64,000 nucleotides of DNA from DATEPR01 sp036279295 (lineage in GTDB: Bacteria; Actinomycetota; Actinomycetes; Mycobacteriales; Pseudonocardiaceae), in contig DASUJK010000190.1 of NCBI GenBank assembly GCA_036279295.1, forward strand, positions 1 through 64,000, read 5' to 3'. Position 1 is the stretch's first letter; each line of letters begins with the position of its first letter. Positions 24,390-32,821 of this stretch are shown piece by piece. Under the pieces are notes generated by a model, which ran no database searches, was not told the DNA's origin, and worked only from the letters and a program-made list of their open reading frames with translations. The position numbers and the translations under genes were made by a program.

Positions 24390-25801
24390 CGCACGGGCAG
24401 CAGACCGCGCAACACCTTGCCTTCCGTGGACAGGTAGAAGTCGCGCCGGTTGAACCGTGGCGTGTTCGAGAAGATCAAATACAGATACTTGAAGTTCTCC
24501 GCGAATCCGTAGGCCGGGAACAGATCCCCTTGCGCCATCGGTGTTGTCGTCACGTCGTTGATGATCGTGTAGCCGTTGGCCACCCGGGCATCGGCCCGCA
24601 TGCCCTGGAAGTACTGCCACGCCGTCCGGGCATAGAACTGGTCGCCGGTCTGGAAGAACAGGTCGAACGAACCGTTCACGTATTCCGGCCGGAACTGGTT
24701 GCCCACCGAGGTCGCGGCGAGCGTGGTGTAGTCGATGCCTTCTGGCAGTACGGGAAACTTGTCCAGCACCGCCGTCCAGGACCGGTAATAGGCGGCGCCG
24801 AGCGCGTGATCGCCCGCCGCGTCGAGGATTTCACCCCAGAACGAGGCCAGTTCCGACTGGCCACGACCCAACAGCGCGCCGGTGTTGAAGTCGACCTGCT
24901 TGTACCAGGTGTTGCCGTTGAACGATTCCACCATGAGCTTCGTCATCGCGGTGTTGAACATGGTGAACCAGTCGCGGCACTCGGTGTCGCCGAGCAGCGC
25001 CCAGCCGCCCCACAGATACTCGTAGAACGAGTCGACCGGCGGATTCGGCGTCTGGTCGACATTGTCCGCCCACTCCCCCGTCTCCACGTTCAGCCTGGTT
25101 CCCATCAAATTGAGCGAGGACCGCTGCGCCACCGCGAACCGATAGGCCTTCTTCGCCGCGTCGAAGTACTTCGGGTCACCGGTGATCCTGGACAGAATGC
25201 CGAATTCCAGGATGTTCGTGCCGATCTCGGCCAGTGGCGGCGTCGGACCGGAAACGGCACCGGTGCGCAGGTTGACGAACTGGTACGGCATCCCGGTCGG
25301 CGACGCGAACGCGGGCAGCAGTCGGTCGGTGATGTCCACGGTGAGCGCGAGCAGTTTCTGGTCGCCGGTGGCCAGATAGCCGGCCAGCAGCCCGCCGACC
25401 ACCCGGATGATGGCCTCGAACACGTGGAAGTCGCCGTCGATGTCGAAGTCGAGATGCTGTTCCAGCCACGCCACCCCGGCGGCCAGGTCATCGTCCAGTT
25501 CCATCACGTACAGCGTGTCCAGCGCCTCGATGATGGACAGCCCGATCGGGTGGCCGTCGACAAAGAACTCGCTGAACGTGCCGGACACCGGGTGGACCTC
25601 GTCATGGCCCCAGGCGAAGCGCTGGTAACCACGCCAGGCGTGCCGGAACTCGTCGCGAATCTGTTGGGCCGCAACGGATTTCGAAGGAAGGGTCGCGGCG
25701 GAGGCCGGCAGGCCGAGGCCGCCGGCCAGGCCGAGACCACCTGCCACAGCGAGAGCCGCGAGCACCGTACGTCGGGTGACAACGTTGTCAGATGAGGGCA
25801 C
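24386..25801 (-). CDS. Tat-exported GH47 alpha-1,2-mannosidase
   Basis: The 471-residue protein has a twin-arginine signal (VTRRTVLAALAVAGG to LPASA), followed by a full glycoside hydrolase family 47 domain. Family landmarks include DEFRHAWRGYQRFAWGHDEVHPVSG, the catalytic-barrel segment SIIEALDTLYVM, ETVIRVVGG-like FEAIIRVVGGLLAGY, DSFYEYLWGGW and ENFKYLYLIFSNTP. These enzymes trim alpha-1,2-linked mannose with calcium. They are classic in eukaryotes and sporadic in bacteria. GTG at 25801 is used; GTG at 25837 would add 12 residues. Its stop overlaps that of dinG. Confidence 0.85.
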   Translation of the reverse strand: MPSSDNVVTRRTVLAALAVAGGLGLAGGLGLPASAATLPSKSVAAQQIRDEFRHAWRGYQRFAWGHDEVHPVSGTFSEFFVDGHPIGLSIIEALDTLYVMELDDDLAAGVAWLEQHLDFDIDGDFHVFEAIIRVVGGLLAGYLATGDQKLLALTVDITDRLLPAFASPTGMPYQFVNLRTGAVSGPTPPLAEIGTNILEFGILSRITGDPKYFDAAKKAYRFAVAQRSSLNLMGTRLNVETGEWADNVDQTPNPPVDSFYEYLWGGWALLGDTECRDWFTMFNTAMTKLMVESFNGNTWYKQVDFNTGALLGRGQSELASFWGEILDAAGDHALGAAYYRSWTAVLDKFPVLPEGIDYTTLAATSVGNQFRPEYVNGSFDLFFQTGDQFYARTAWQYFQGMRADARVANGYTIINDVTTTPMAQGDLFPAYGFAENFKYLYLIFSNTPRFNRRDFYLSTEGKVLRGLLPVR

Positions 25802-25870
25802 GAATGCGGACGCTACCCATCGATCCCGACTGATCACAACGCGTCAGCGGACTTCTGTCCACCGGACAAT

Positions 25871-25904
25871 ATTCACAACAACACAGGATTCACAACAACA
25901 CAGG
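25871..25904. repeat. 17-bp perfect tandem duplication at the end of the PTH-like gene
   Basis: ATTCACAACAACACAGG occurs twice without a gap (25871-25887 and 25888-25904). The second copy contains the stop codon of the peptidyl-tRNA hydrolase-like gene, which reads leftward. It looks like a recent slippage duplication. Confidence 0.7.
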
Positions 25905-26666
25905 CCACTGCGCCAACACGGTGACGGTGCCCGGCGCCACCTCGGTGAACCCGGCGTCCCGCACCGCGACCACACCGTCGTCCCGCCACGCCCGCAACGG
26001 ATCGGCACCGGGCGACAACTGCGCCCACCGCGCCCGCGTCGCCATCCGCACCGCACACCGGCACTCCGCGGCCGCCCATGCGGCCAACGAAGCCGCCTGG
26101 CCACTTGCCGCCAGCAGCGCGGCGAGCAACATCGTGCCGTGGCCGACCTGTGCCGCCGCCTTGCCCGCTGTCATCGCGACGTCCGGGTTGAGCCACAGCA
26201 CCGGCACCCCGGCCTGCGGCGGGCCCGGCTCGTCGAACGGCAGCTCACTGCCGGAGATCTGGAGCCTGCTGACCTCCTTGGGCGTGTCCACCACCCGACC
26301 CGGCAGCAACGCCCTGACCTCGGCGTCACCCACCTGGATGGTGCGGCCGGGCAGGTCGGCGACGGCCGTCCAGTGCGCGCCACGCGCCCGCCTGGACACC
26401 TTCCGGATGTGCGCCACGGTCCACGCGACCAACTCGTCGTGCCACGGCCCGTCCGGCTCGGCCAGCGGATCAAGGCACACGGCGACGGCAGCGGCGGCAG
26501 CGGCTTCCAGCAACGCCGTCCGGCCCGGTGGGTTGGCCCGCTCGATACGCAGGATCACCGGCATGGCACGGACTTCAGCCGGCTCGTCCACCACGTCGAC
26601 CAGGCTGACCGGCAGCGCGAGCCAACTGGCGTAGCGGGCGGCCAGCGGTTCGAGTACGCCGGTCAC
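25890..26666 (-). CDS. peptidyl-tRNA hydrolase family protein (PTH2-like)
   Basis: The 258-residue protein has the PTH2 hallmark in its C-terminal half: LWLNPDVAMTAGKAAAQVGHGTMLL, where Lys and the AQVGH segment form the active site. The N-terminal half (EPLAARYASWLALPVSLVDVV to AHWTAVADLPG) is an actinobacterial extension without known function. The family recycles peptidyl-tRNA or acts as an RNA-binding relative; activity here is inferred. GTG at 26666 overlaps the serB stop (GTGA), so the pair is coupled. Confidence 0.75.
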   Translation of the reverse strand: MTGVLEPLAARYASWLALPVSLVDVVDEPAEVRAMPVILRIERANPPGRTALLEAAAAAAVAVCLDPLAEPDGPWHDELVAWTVAHIRKVSRRARGAHWTAVADLPGRTIQVGDAEVRALLPGRVVDTPKEVSRLQISGSELPFDEPGPPQAGVPVLWLNPDVAMTAGKAAAQVGHGTMLLAALLAASGQAASLAAWAAAECRCAVRMATRARWAQLSPGADPLRAWRDDGVVAVRDAGFTEVAPGTVTVLAQWPVLL

Positions 26667-27895
26667 AGCCGCGTCGGTTCCATGCCGTCCGCGATGTCCG
26701 CGGCTTCCACCTCGGCCCGTGTCACGCCGAGCACGAACAGCACCGCGTCCAGGAACGGGTAGGACAACGCGGTGTCCGCGACCTCCCGCAGCGCTGGTTT
26801 CGCGTTGAACGCCACCCCGAGACCGGCCGCCGAGATCATGTCGATGTCGTTGGCACCGTCCCCGATCGCCACACACTGGGCCAGCGGCACACCGGCTTCG
26901 GCTGCGAACTGCCGCAACGCCTCCGCCTTGGCCGCCCGGTCGATCACCGGGCCGACCAGCCGCCCGGTCAGCACGCCGTCCACGACTTCCAGCTCGTTGG
27001 CCGCCGCGAAGTCCAGACCGAGGTCGTCCACCAGCCGCCGGATGATCGACATGAACCCGCCGGACACCACCCCACACCGGAAGCCGAGCCGCTTCAGGGT
27101 GCGCACGGTGGTCCGCGCGCCGGAGGTCAGCCGCAGTTCGGCGGCCACGTCCGCGAGTACCGACTCGGGCAGGCCGGCCAGCGCCGACGTGCGCCTGCGC
27201 AGCGACTCGGTGAAGTCCAGCTCGCCACGCATCGCGGCCTCGGTGATCTCCCTGACCTCGGCCTCCCGGCCGGCCCGCGCGGCCAGCATCTCGATCACCT
27301 CACCCTGCACGAGCGTGGAGTCGACGTCGAACACCACGAGCCGCTTGGCCCGCCTGGCCAGCCCGGTCCGTTCGAACGCGATGTCCAGACCGACGTCGGC
27401 GGCCACGTCGGCCAGCACGGACCGCAGCGCGTGGTCGGAGCCGTCGGCGGGCACCGAGACCCGCAGTTCCAGGCCGGTCACGGGATAGTCGGCGACCCGG
27501 GAGATGGCGTCGATGTTCACACCCAACGCGGCCAGCCGCCGAGCCACCTCGGTGAAGCCCCGCGCGGTGATCGGCCGACCGAGCACCACCAGCACGTGCG
27601 TCGAGCTCAGCTGTGCCGGACTGGTCGAATCGGCTCCGATCTCGACGTCCACCTGCATGCCGACCGTGGCCATGGCCTGCTCGACGGCCTCCTGCAGGCC
27701 CTCCGGGTCGTGGTAGGCGTTGACCAGGACACCCAGCACCAGCCGCTGCCGGATCACCACCTGCTCGACGTCCAGCAGGTGCACACCCTGCCTGGACAGC
27801 ACCGCGAACAGCACCGATGACACACCCGGCTTGTCCGGCCCGGTCACGGTGATCAGCACCGGTGTCGCGGAATCGTCCGGGTCCTCGCTGGTCAT
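26663..27895 (-). CDS. serB: phosphoserine phosphatase with tandem ACT domains
   Basis: SerB dephosphorylates phosphoserine in the last step of serine synthesis. Residues 10-165 hold two ACT-like regulatory domains (LITVTGPDKPGVSSVLFAVL and HVLVVLGRPITARGFTEVARRL). The HAD phosphatase domain begins at VVFDVDSTLVQGE with Asp190 and Asp192, then VVSGGF and AIGDGANDIDM. The 410-residue length matches mycobacterial SerB2, whose ACT domains bind serine. AGGAGG precedes the ATG at 27895. The neighbourhood of ctaD is conserved in mycobacteria. Confidence 0.93.
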   Translation of the reverse strand: MTSEDPDDSATPVLITVTGPDKPGVSSVLFAVLSRQGVHLLDVEQVVIRQRLVLGVLVNAYHDPEGLQEAVEQAMATVGMQVDVEIGADSTSPAQLSSTHVLVVLGRPITARGFTEVARRLAALGVNIDAISRVADYPVTGLELRVSVPADGSDHALRSVLADVAADVGLDIAFERTGLARRAKRLVVFDVDSTLVQGEVIEMLAARAGREAEVREITEAAMRGELDFTESLRRRTSALAGLPESVLADVAAELRLTSGARTTVRTLKRLGFRCGVVSGGFMSIIRRLVDDLGLDFAAANELEVVDGVLTGRLVGPVIDRAAKAEALRQFAAEAGVPLAQCVAIGDGANDIDMISAAGLGVAFNAKPALREVADTALSYPFLDAVLFVLGVTRAEVEAADIADGMEPTRL

Positions 27896-27931
27896 CGGCC
27901 CTCCTGGTGGCACGAGCGAGCTGTTGACATG

Positions 27932-27970
27932 CGCGAGCCCCGGGCCGCTGGTGCGGAGCCGGGGCTCGCG
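27932..27970 (-). terminator. 12-bp stem-loop downstream of ctaD
   Basis: CGCGAGCCCCGG (27932-27943) pairs with its exact complement at 27959-27970 around a 15-base loop, 18 bases past the ctaD stop on the minus strand. There is no T-run, but stem length and position suit a GC-rich terminator separating ctaD from serB. Confidence 0.5.
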
Positions 27971-27987
27971 TCGAACAAACGATCGGG

Positions 27988-29739
27988 TCAGGCGTCGCCG
28001 CTGCTGTCCCCGGCGATGGGCGACGTGGAGCCGCCGACGGTCACCGTTTCCTCGTGACCCCGGTGGCCGACATGGGCCTCCGCCCGCATTCGTTCCACCA
28101 TGTGCGGGTAGTGCAGTTCGAACGCCGGCCGCTCGGAGCGGATCCTGGGCAGCTCGGTGAAGTTGTGCCGAGGCGGCGGGCAGGACGTGGCCCACTCCAA
28201 CGAGTTGCCGTAGCCCCACGGGTCGTCCACCTCGACGACCTCGCCGTACCGGTAGGACTTGAACACGTTGTAGACGAACGGCAGCACCGACGCGCCCAAC
28301 ACGTAGGAGCCGATGCTGGACACCGTGTTCAACGTGGTGAAACCGTCCGACGGCAGATAGTCGGCGTACCGGCGCGGCATGCCCTCCGCGCCCAGCCAGT
28401 GCTGCACCAGGAACGTCATGTGGAAGCCGACGAACGTGGTCCAGAAGTGCAGCTTGCCCAACGGCTCGTTCATCATCCGGCCGGTCATCTTCGGGAACCA
28501 GAAGTAGATGCCGGCGTAGGTGGCGAACACGATCGTGCCGAACAGCACGTAGTGGAAGTGCGCCACCACGAAGTACGTGTCGGACACGTGGAAGTCGATG
28601 GCGGGCGCGGCCAGCAGCACACCGGTCAGGCCACCGAACAGGAACGTGACGAGGAAGCCGAGGCTGAACAGCATCGGGGTCTCGAACGTGAGCTGGCCCT
28701 TCCACATGGTGCCGATCCAGTTGAAGAACTTCACACCGGTCGGCACCGCGATCAGGAACGTCATGAACGAGAAGAACGGCAGCAGCACGGCGCCGGTGGC
28801 GTACATGTGGTGCGCCCACACGGTGACCGACAGCGCGGCGATGGACAGCGTCGCGTAGATCAGGCCGCGGTAGCCGAACGTCGGCTTCCGGGAGAAGACA
28901 GGGAAGATCTCCGAGACGATGCCGAAGAACGGTAGGGCGACGATATAGACCTCAGGATGGCCGAAGAACCAGAACAGGTGCTGCCAGAGGATGACGCCGC
29001 CGTTGGCCGGGTCGAAGACGTGCGCGCCGAGGTGCCGGTCGGCCAGCAGGCCGAGCAGCGCGGCGGTCAGGATCGGGAAGGCCAGCAGGATCAGCACGCT
29101 GGTGACCAGGATGTTCCAGGTGAAGATCGGCATCCGGAACAACGTCATGCCGGGAGCGCGCAGGCAGATCACGGTGGTGGTCATGTTGACGCCACCGAGG
29201 ATCGTGCCGAGGCCGGACACCACCAGGCCGGTGATCCACAGGTCGCCACCGACACCGGGCGAGTGGATCGCGTCGGACAGCGGCGTGTACGCGAACCAGC
29301 CGAAGTCAGCGGCACCGCCCGGCGTGAGGAAGCCGGACAGCACGATCAGGCCACCGAACAGGTACAGCCAGTACGAGAACGCGTTCAACCGGGGGAACGC
29401 CACGTCCGGCGAACCGATCTGCAGCGGCAGGATGTAGTTCGCGAAGCCGAAGAGGATCGGCGTCGCGTACAGCAGCAGCATGATCGTGCCGTGCATGGTG
29501 AACAGCTGGTTGTACTGCTCCTGCGAGAGGAACTGGAGTCCTGGGCGGGCCAGCTCGGTGCGCATCAGCAGTGCCATCACGCCGCCCACCAGGAAGAAGG
29601 CGAACGACGTGCTCAGGTACATGATGCCGAGCATCTTCGGGTCCGTCGTACGGAACATCCGCAGCAAGTACGAACCCTTGACCGATTCCCGCGCCGGATA
29701 CGGGCGGGTGGCTATCGGTTTGGGGGCTACTGCCGTCAC
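27988..29739 (-). CDS. ctaD: cytochrome c oxidase subunit I (aa3 type)
   Basis: The catalytic subunit of terminal oxidase, with 12 transmembrane helices and 583 residues. Haem and copper ligands are visible: LFTMHGTIM (haem a His), WFFGHPEVYI (CuB His and cross-linked Tyr), VWAHHMYATG (CuB His pair) and VVAHFHYVLFG (haem a3 and a His). The proton-channel segment GVGGDLWITG is also present. GTG at 29739 is chosen because AGGAGG lies 5 bases upstream and the product then begins near the conserved RPYPAR; an ATG at 29781 lacks a ribosome site. It is monocistronic. Confidence 0.95.
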   Translation of the reverse strand: MTAVAPKPIATRPYPARESVKGSYLLRMFRTTDPKMLGIMYLSTSFAFFLVGGVMALLMRTELARPGLQFLSQEQYNQLFTMHGTIMLLLYATPILFGFANYILPLQIGSPDVAFPRLNAFSYWLYLFGGLIVLSGFLTPGGAADFGWFAYTPLSDAIHSPGVGGDLWITGLVVSGLGTILGGVNMTTTVICLRAPGMTLFRMPIFTWNILVTSVLILLAFPILTAALLGLLADRHLGAHVFDPANGGVILWQHLFWFFGHPEVYIVALPFFGIVSEIFPVFSRKPTFGYRGLIYATLSIAALSVTVWAHHMYATGAVLLPFFSFMTFLIAVPTGVKFFNWIGTMWKGQLTFETPMLFSLGFLVTFLFGGLTGVLLAAPAIDFHVSDTYFVVAHFHYVLFGTIVFATYAGIYFWFPKMTGRMMNEPLGKLHFWTTFVGFHMTFLVQHWLGAEGMPRRYADYLPSDGFTTLNTVSSIGSYVLGASVLPFVYNVFKSYRYGEVVEVDDPWGYGNSLEWATSCPPPRHNFTELPRIRSERPAFELHYPHMVERMRAEAHVGHRGHEETVTVGGSTSPIAGDSSGDA

Positions 29740-30033
29740 GGTGCCTCCTGCACTACCGGGTGTCCTGTCGGGCTCCGACATGCGACGACGAAGCTCGTCC
29801 CGAATCGTAGACCGAGTCCCTGGGAGAGGCTGCGCTGGGCCAGGAACTGGACCAGCATAAATCCTGAACACGCACCCGGCAGTGACGGGCGTCACCAGCC
29901 TGAATGGCAGGATGGTCAACAACACGGGCGCTAACGGAATGGTGCCGGGAGCCGACAGTTATCGTGTGGCAGGTCTCCAGGCTGCGCCCACGCTGGCCAC
30001 GCCGAAGAGTCGGCCACAGAGGGGAATACAGAC

Positions 30034-30702
30034 GTGCGAACAACCGCGATTCGTGGCACGGCGGCCGCTGTGCTGCTCAGCGCCACCGTCCTTGGCCTGG
30101 CAGGCTGCGTGAACGCGGAGAAGCCGGCCGCTCCGGGAGCCGGCAACAGCGTGTCCTACGGCAACCCGCCGAGCAGCCAGCCCGCGCCGACCACGCCGCC
30201 TGCGAGCGCGCCAGCCAACCCGTCGGCACCGCCGCCCTCCGGGCAGAGCGCCACGGCCACGCGGACCGCGGAGCACCACAACACGGCTGACGTGACGTTC
30301 ACCAAGCAGGCGGTGCCGCTGCGCCAGCAGGCGGTGACGATGGCCAACGCTGCCGTCAAGTCGAGTACGGACTCGCGGGTACGTGCACTGGCCGCTCAGA
30401 TCGCCAAGGACAACGTGTCCGTGTCGACGATGAACGCGTGGCTGTCCCAGTGGGGCCAGGTCGCGGCCGTGACGCGGAACGCCGGCGTGCTGAGCACGAG
30501 CCAGCTCAACCAGTTGGTGGCGACCAAGGGCATCAGCTTCGACATGAAGTGGCTCCAGTTCATGCGGTCCAACCTGAACGCGGCCAGGCAGGCGGCGACC
30601 ACCGAGCAGTCAAAGGGCTCGTCGCCGCAGGTCAAGCAGCTGGCCAAGCAGTGGGCGAGCGCGCTGAAGACGGAGTCGTCCAGGCTGTCCGCGATCGGCT
30701 GA
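30034..30702 (+). CDS. lipoprotein with degenerate DUF305 domains
   Basis: The 222-residue protein has a lipobox (VLGLAGC) and a proline/serine-rich linker to about residue 80, then a helical domain with DUF305 rhythm. VRALAAQIAKDNVSVSTMNAWLSQWG and GISFDMKWLQFMRSNLNAARQA correspond to the two DUF305 repeats. In typical members each repeat begins with a His-His pair (MIPHHQQA, MIxHHxGA) that binds metal. Here those positions read PLRQQA and SNLNAA, so metal binding is probably lost. GTG at 30034 is the start. The phosphotransferase gene follows 10 bases downstream. Confidence 0.65.
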   Translation: MRTTAIRGTAAAVLLSATVLGLAGCVNAEKPAAPGAGNSVSYGNPPSSQPAPTTPPASAPANPSAPPPSGQSATATRTAEHHNTADVTFTKQAVPLRQQAVTMANAAVKSSTDSRVRALAAQIAKDNVSVSTMNAWLSQWGQVAAVTRNAGVLSTSQLNQLVATKGISFDMKWLQFMRSNLNAARQAATTEQSKGSSPQVKQLAKQWASALKTESSRLSAIG

Positions 30703-30712
30703 CCAGCGGGTC

Positions 30713-31582
30713 GTGTTCGACCGACGACAAGCGGTTCGCGCGGCCGTCGAGGTCGGGGCGGCACACGGTGTGGCGTGCGCGGACCCGGTGGTGCTCAAGG
30801 ACGGGTCGAACGTGCTCGTGCACCTGGCGCCGGCACCCGTGGTCGCCAGGGTCGGCGGCCTGACCGCGCAGGTCCGGCCGAACATCGCCGCGATGCTGGC
30901 GAAGGATGTCGCGCTCGCGGGTTGGCTGGCCTCGGTCGGTGCTCCGGTCGTGGCGCCGAGCGCCGAGCTGCCGGTCGGTCCGCACCAGCATCTCGGTCGG
31001 ACGCTGACGTTCTGGACCTACGTGCCGCACGATCGGAGTCACGTGTGGCAGCCTGCCGAGGTCGGGCCGCTGCTGGCCGAGCTGCACTCGGTGCTGCGTG
31101 GCTATCCGGGTGAGCTGCCCGGTGTGCCGCCGCTGGACGTGCCCGAGGTGATCACGTTCCTGCGGTCCACGGGCGAACCGCTGGCCTCCGATGCCGATCT
31201 CGTCCTGTTGGCCGAGCGTGCCGACCGGATCAACGCCGAGCTGTCGGCGGCCGGTCTGGAGTCGTTGCCGCTGCACGGGGACACCCATCCCGGCAATCTG
31301 CTGTCCACACCGAACGGACCGGTGTGGACGGACTTCGAGGACTCCTGGCGCGGCCCGATCGGTTGGGACCTGGCGTGTCTGGCCGGCACGAACAGGTTGG
31401 ACGGCTGGGCCGCGGTGGCGAGTTACCCAGCAGCGCCGGGCCGGGAGACGTTGTCGCTGTCCCTCGCGGCCCGACAGTTGCAGAGTCTTGCCTGGTCACT
31501 GGTGTTCCTGTGGCGTTTTCGCACCCCGGAGCGGCGGGCCGACGTGGACGCCGGCCTGGCCGCACTGCGCTCAGGCGGTTAG
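30713..31582 (+). CDS. aminoglycoside phosphotransferase-family (APH) kinase-like protein
   Basis: A 289-residue APH/choline-kinase fold protein. The catalytic loop LPLHGDTHPGNLLS and the metal-binding WTDFEDSWRGPIGWDLACL are intact. The N-lobe has VARVGGLTAQV in the ATP-binding region. Family members phosphorylate small alcohols, including antibiotics, choline and sugars. The substrate cannot be told and resistance should not be assumed. GTG at 30713 is used. The stop overlaps the convergent DUF998 gene by 12 bases. Confidence 0.8.
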   Translation: MFDRRQAVRAAVEVGAAHGVACADPVVLKDGSNVLVHLAPAPVVARVGGLTAQVRPNIAAMLAKDVALAGWLASVGAPVVAPSAELPVGPHQHLGRTLTFWTYVPHDRSHVWQPAEVGPLLAELHSVLRGYPGELPGVPPLDVPEVITFLRSTGEPLASDADLVLLAERADRINAELSAAGLESLPLHGDTHPGNLLSTPNGPVWTDFEDSWRGPIGWDLACLAGTNRLDGWAAVASYPAAPGRETLSLSLAARQLQSLAWSLVFLWRFRTPERRADVDAGLAALRSGG

Positions 31583-32341
31583 GCCGGGCCGGGCAGCGGC
31601 GGCGGCCGGCTCCTGCGCCACCAGTTGCCTGGTCCGCGCCGCGCGGTGCGCCCACAGCGCCAGCACCACGAGGATCACCACGTCCACGCCGCCCATCAGA
31701 CGCTCCACCAGGCCGGTCGGCACCGCGTTGATGCCCGGCGAGTGGGACATCCGGATCACGAAGAACGAGATCAGGAACGGCAGGAAGCACGGCACCGAGA
31801 TCAGCGCGAGCCCCTGCGCGGTCCACGACCACCGGCGCCAGTCGCGGTCCCTGCGGTGCTGCCAGCCGATCACCATGCTGGCCACCGGCAGGCTGACGCA
31901 GGCCGCCGCCGTTGCGTAGAGGTGGATCGCGCCCCGGATCGTCTGCGTCGCGGTGTTCGGGTCCTTCGTGAAGGTGGCGATGCCGACCAGGCACAGACAC
32001 CAGCTCACCATCAGCAGGAACGTGGCCCGGCCGCGGACGACGCCGTGCAGGGCCATCTTGATCAGCAGTGCGACCGACCCGACGCTCATGATGTCCAGGG
32101 CGGTGTCGAACACCCAGCCGTCCGGGCGGACACCGTAGTCGCTGAGCATGCCGGTGATCGGATTCACGCCCCCGTAGCCGGGCAGCAGGTGCAGGCCCAC
32201 CACCATCGTCACCGCGAGGGCGACGGCGAGCAGACCGAACGGAACCAGCAGCCTGCTGCCCAGCCAGACGGTTCGACCCATGATCGCTCGCAACGGTGTG
32301 GTCTCGCGCGGTTCCCCCACCCGAACTTCCTCCACCTGCAT
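31571..32341 (-). CDS. DUF998-family integral membrane protein
   Basis: The 256-residue protein has about six transmembrane helices. The sequence MLSDYGVRPDGWVFDTALDIMSVGSVALL matches the ISDY-x-n-DGW pattern at the start of DUF998 proteins, and helices at roughly 85-105, 125-150, 165-190 and 205-230 follow. GGGAGG lies upstream of the ATG at 32341. The family has no assigned biochemical role. No partner gene is obvious. Confidence 0.7.
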   Translation of the reverse strand: MQVEEVRVGEPRETTPLRAIMGRTVWLGSRLLVPFGLLAVALAVTMVVGLHLLPGYGGVNPITGMLSDYGVRPDGWVFDTALDIMSVGSVALLIKMALHGVVRGRATFLLMVSWCLCLVGIATFTKDPNTATQTIRGAIHLYATAAACVSLPVASMVIGWQHRRDRDWRRWSWTAQGLALISVPCFLPFLISFFVIRMSHSPGINAVPTGLVERLMGGVDVVILVVLALWAHRAARTRQLVAQEPAAAAARPGLTA

Positions 32342-32430
32342 CGACGCCTCCCAGTCGGCCGGTGTGTGGCTTGTGCGGTCCCCAGTCTTGATCTCGCGCG
32401 GCCATCCGACCAGCGGGCTGACACCCCATT

Positions 32431-32454
32431 CGAGGTGGGGACAACCCCACCTCG
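32431..32454. promoter_or_regulatory. 10-bp perfect inverted repeat upstream of the DUF998 gene
   Basis: CGAGGTGGGG, ACAA, CCCCACCTCG: a perfect palindrome with a four-base centre, about 90 bp before the DUF998 start. It could be an operator or a transcript hairpin. Confidence 0.4.
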
Positions 32455-32493
32455 GCCAGCCAGCTGGAAAAACCAGAGGTTACCGGACATCAA

Positions 32494-32534
32494 ACCGCCC
32501 CGCTGCCCGCCACGACGGGCGGTAACGGGGCGGT
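32494..32534 (-). terminator. two-part stem-loop terminator after the 48-aa gene
   Basis: ACCGCCCCG (32494-32502) pairs with CGGGGCGGT (32526-32534), and inside it GCCCGCC-like bases pair with GGGCGG. Leftward of the stem the transcript continues TTTGATG, giving a short T-run. It suits termination of the minus-strand gene ending at 32570. Confidence 0.55.
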
Positions 32535-32569
32535 GCTGGACGGCTTCATCGGGTGGTGGACAGGGAAAG

Positions 32570-32716
32570 TCAGTCGGCCGGTTGACCTCTACCGGGGCGC
32601 CGGACGCCGTTGCGGGTACGGGCTGTCCTGCCCCGGCGAGCCCGCTCGGCCTCGGCGATCAGCTGGCGGTGTTGGTAGCGGACCTGGGTCTCGAATGCGG
32701 AGTAAGGATTGAACAT
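32570..32716 (-). CDS. 48-residue basic protein
   Basis: The product reads MFNPYSAFETQVRYQH, then a helical QLIAEAERARR segment, then an Arg-rich tail (TRNGVRRPGRGQ). It is hydrophilic and positively charged, so nucleic-acid or membrane-surface binding is possible, but I do not recognise it. GAGG lies close to the ATG at 32716. A perfect 13-bp inverted repeat lies 13 bases upstream and a terminator follows the stop, so it looks like a complete, regulated unit. It is divergent from the xanthine dehydrogenase operon. Confidence 0.6.
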   Translation of the reverse strand: MFNPYSAFETQVRYQHRQLIAEAERARRGRTARTRNGVRRPGRGQPAD

Positions 32717-32729
32717 GTCCTCAAGATAC

Positions 32730-32767
32730 CCTTAGCAAGGGTTCTTGCGCAATGACCCTTGCTAAGG
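32730..32767. promoter_or_regulatory. 13-bp inverted repeat operator between the 48-aa gene and the xanthine dehydrogenase operon
   Basis: CCTTAGCAAGGGT (32730-32742) and ACCCTTGCTAAGG (32755-32767) are perfect complements with a 12-base spacer. Each arm contains a near-palindromic CTTAGCAAG core, so the element may be two dimer sites. It lies between two divergent starts and could control both. Confidence 0.6.
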
Positions 32768-32821
32768 AAATGCTGACCACTTGCCGGCTGGGTACCGTTG
32801 GCCAGACGAGAGGGAGGGTGG

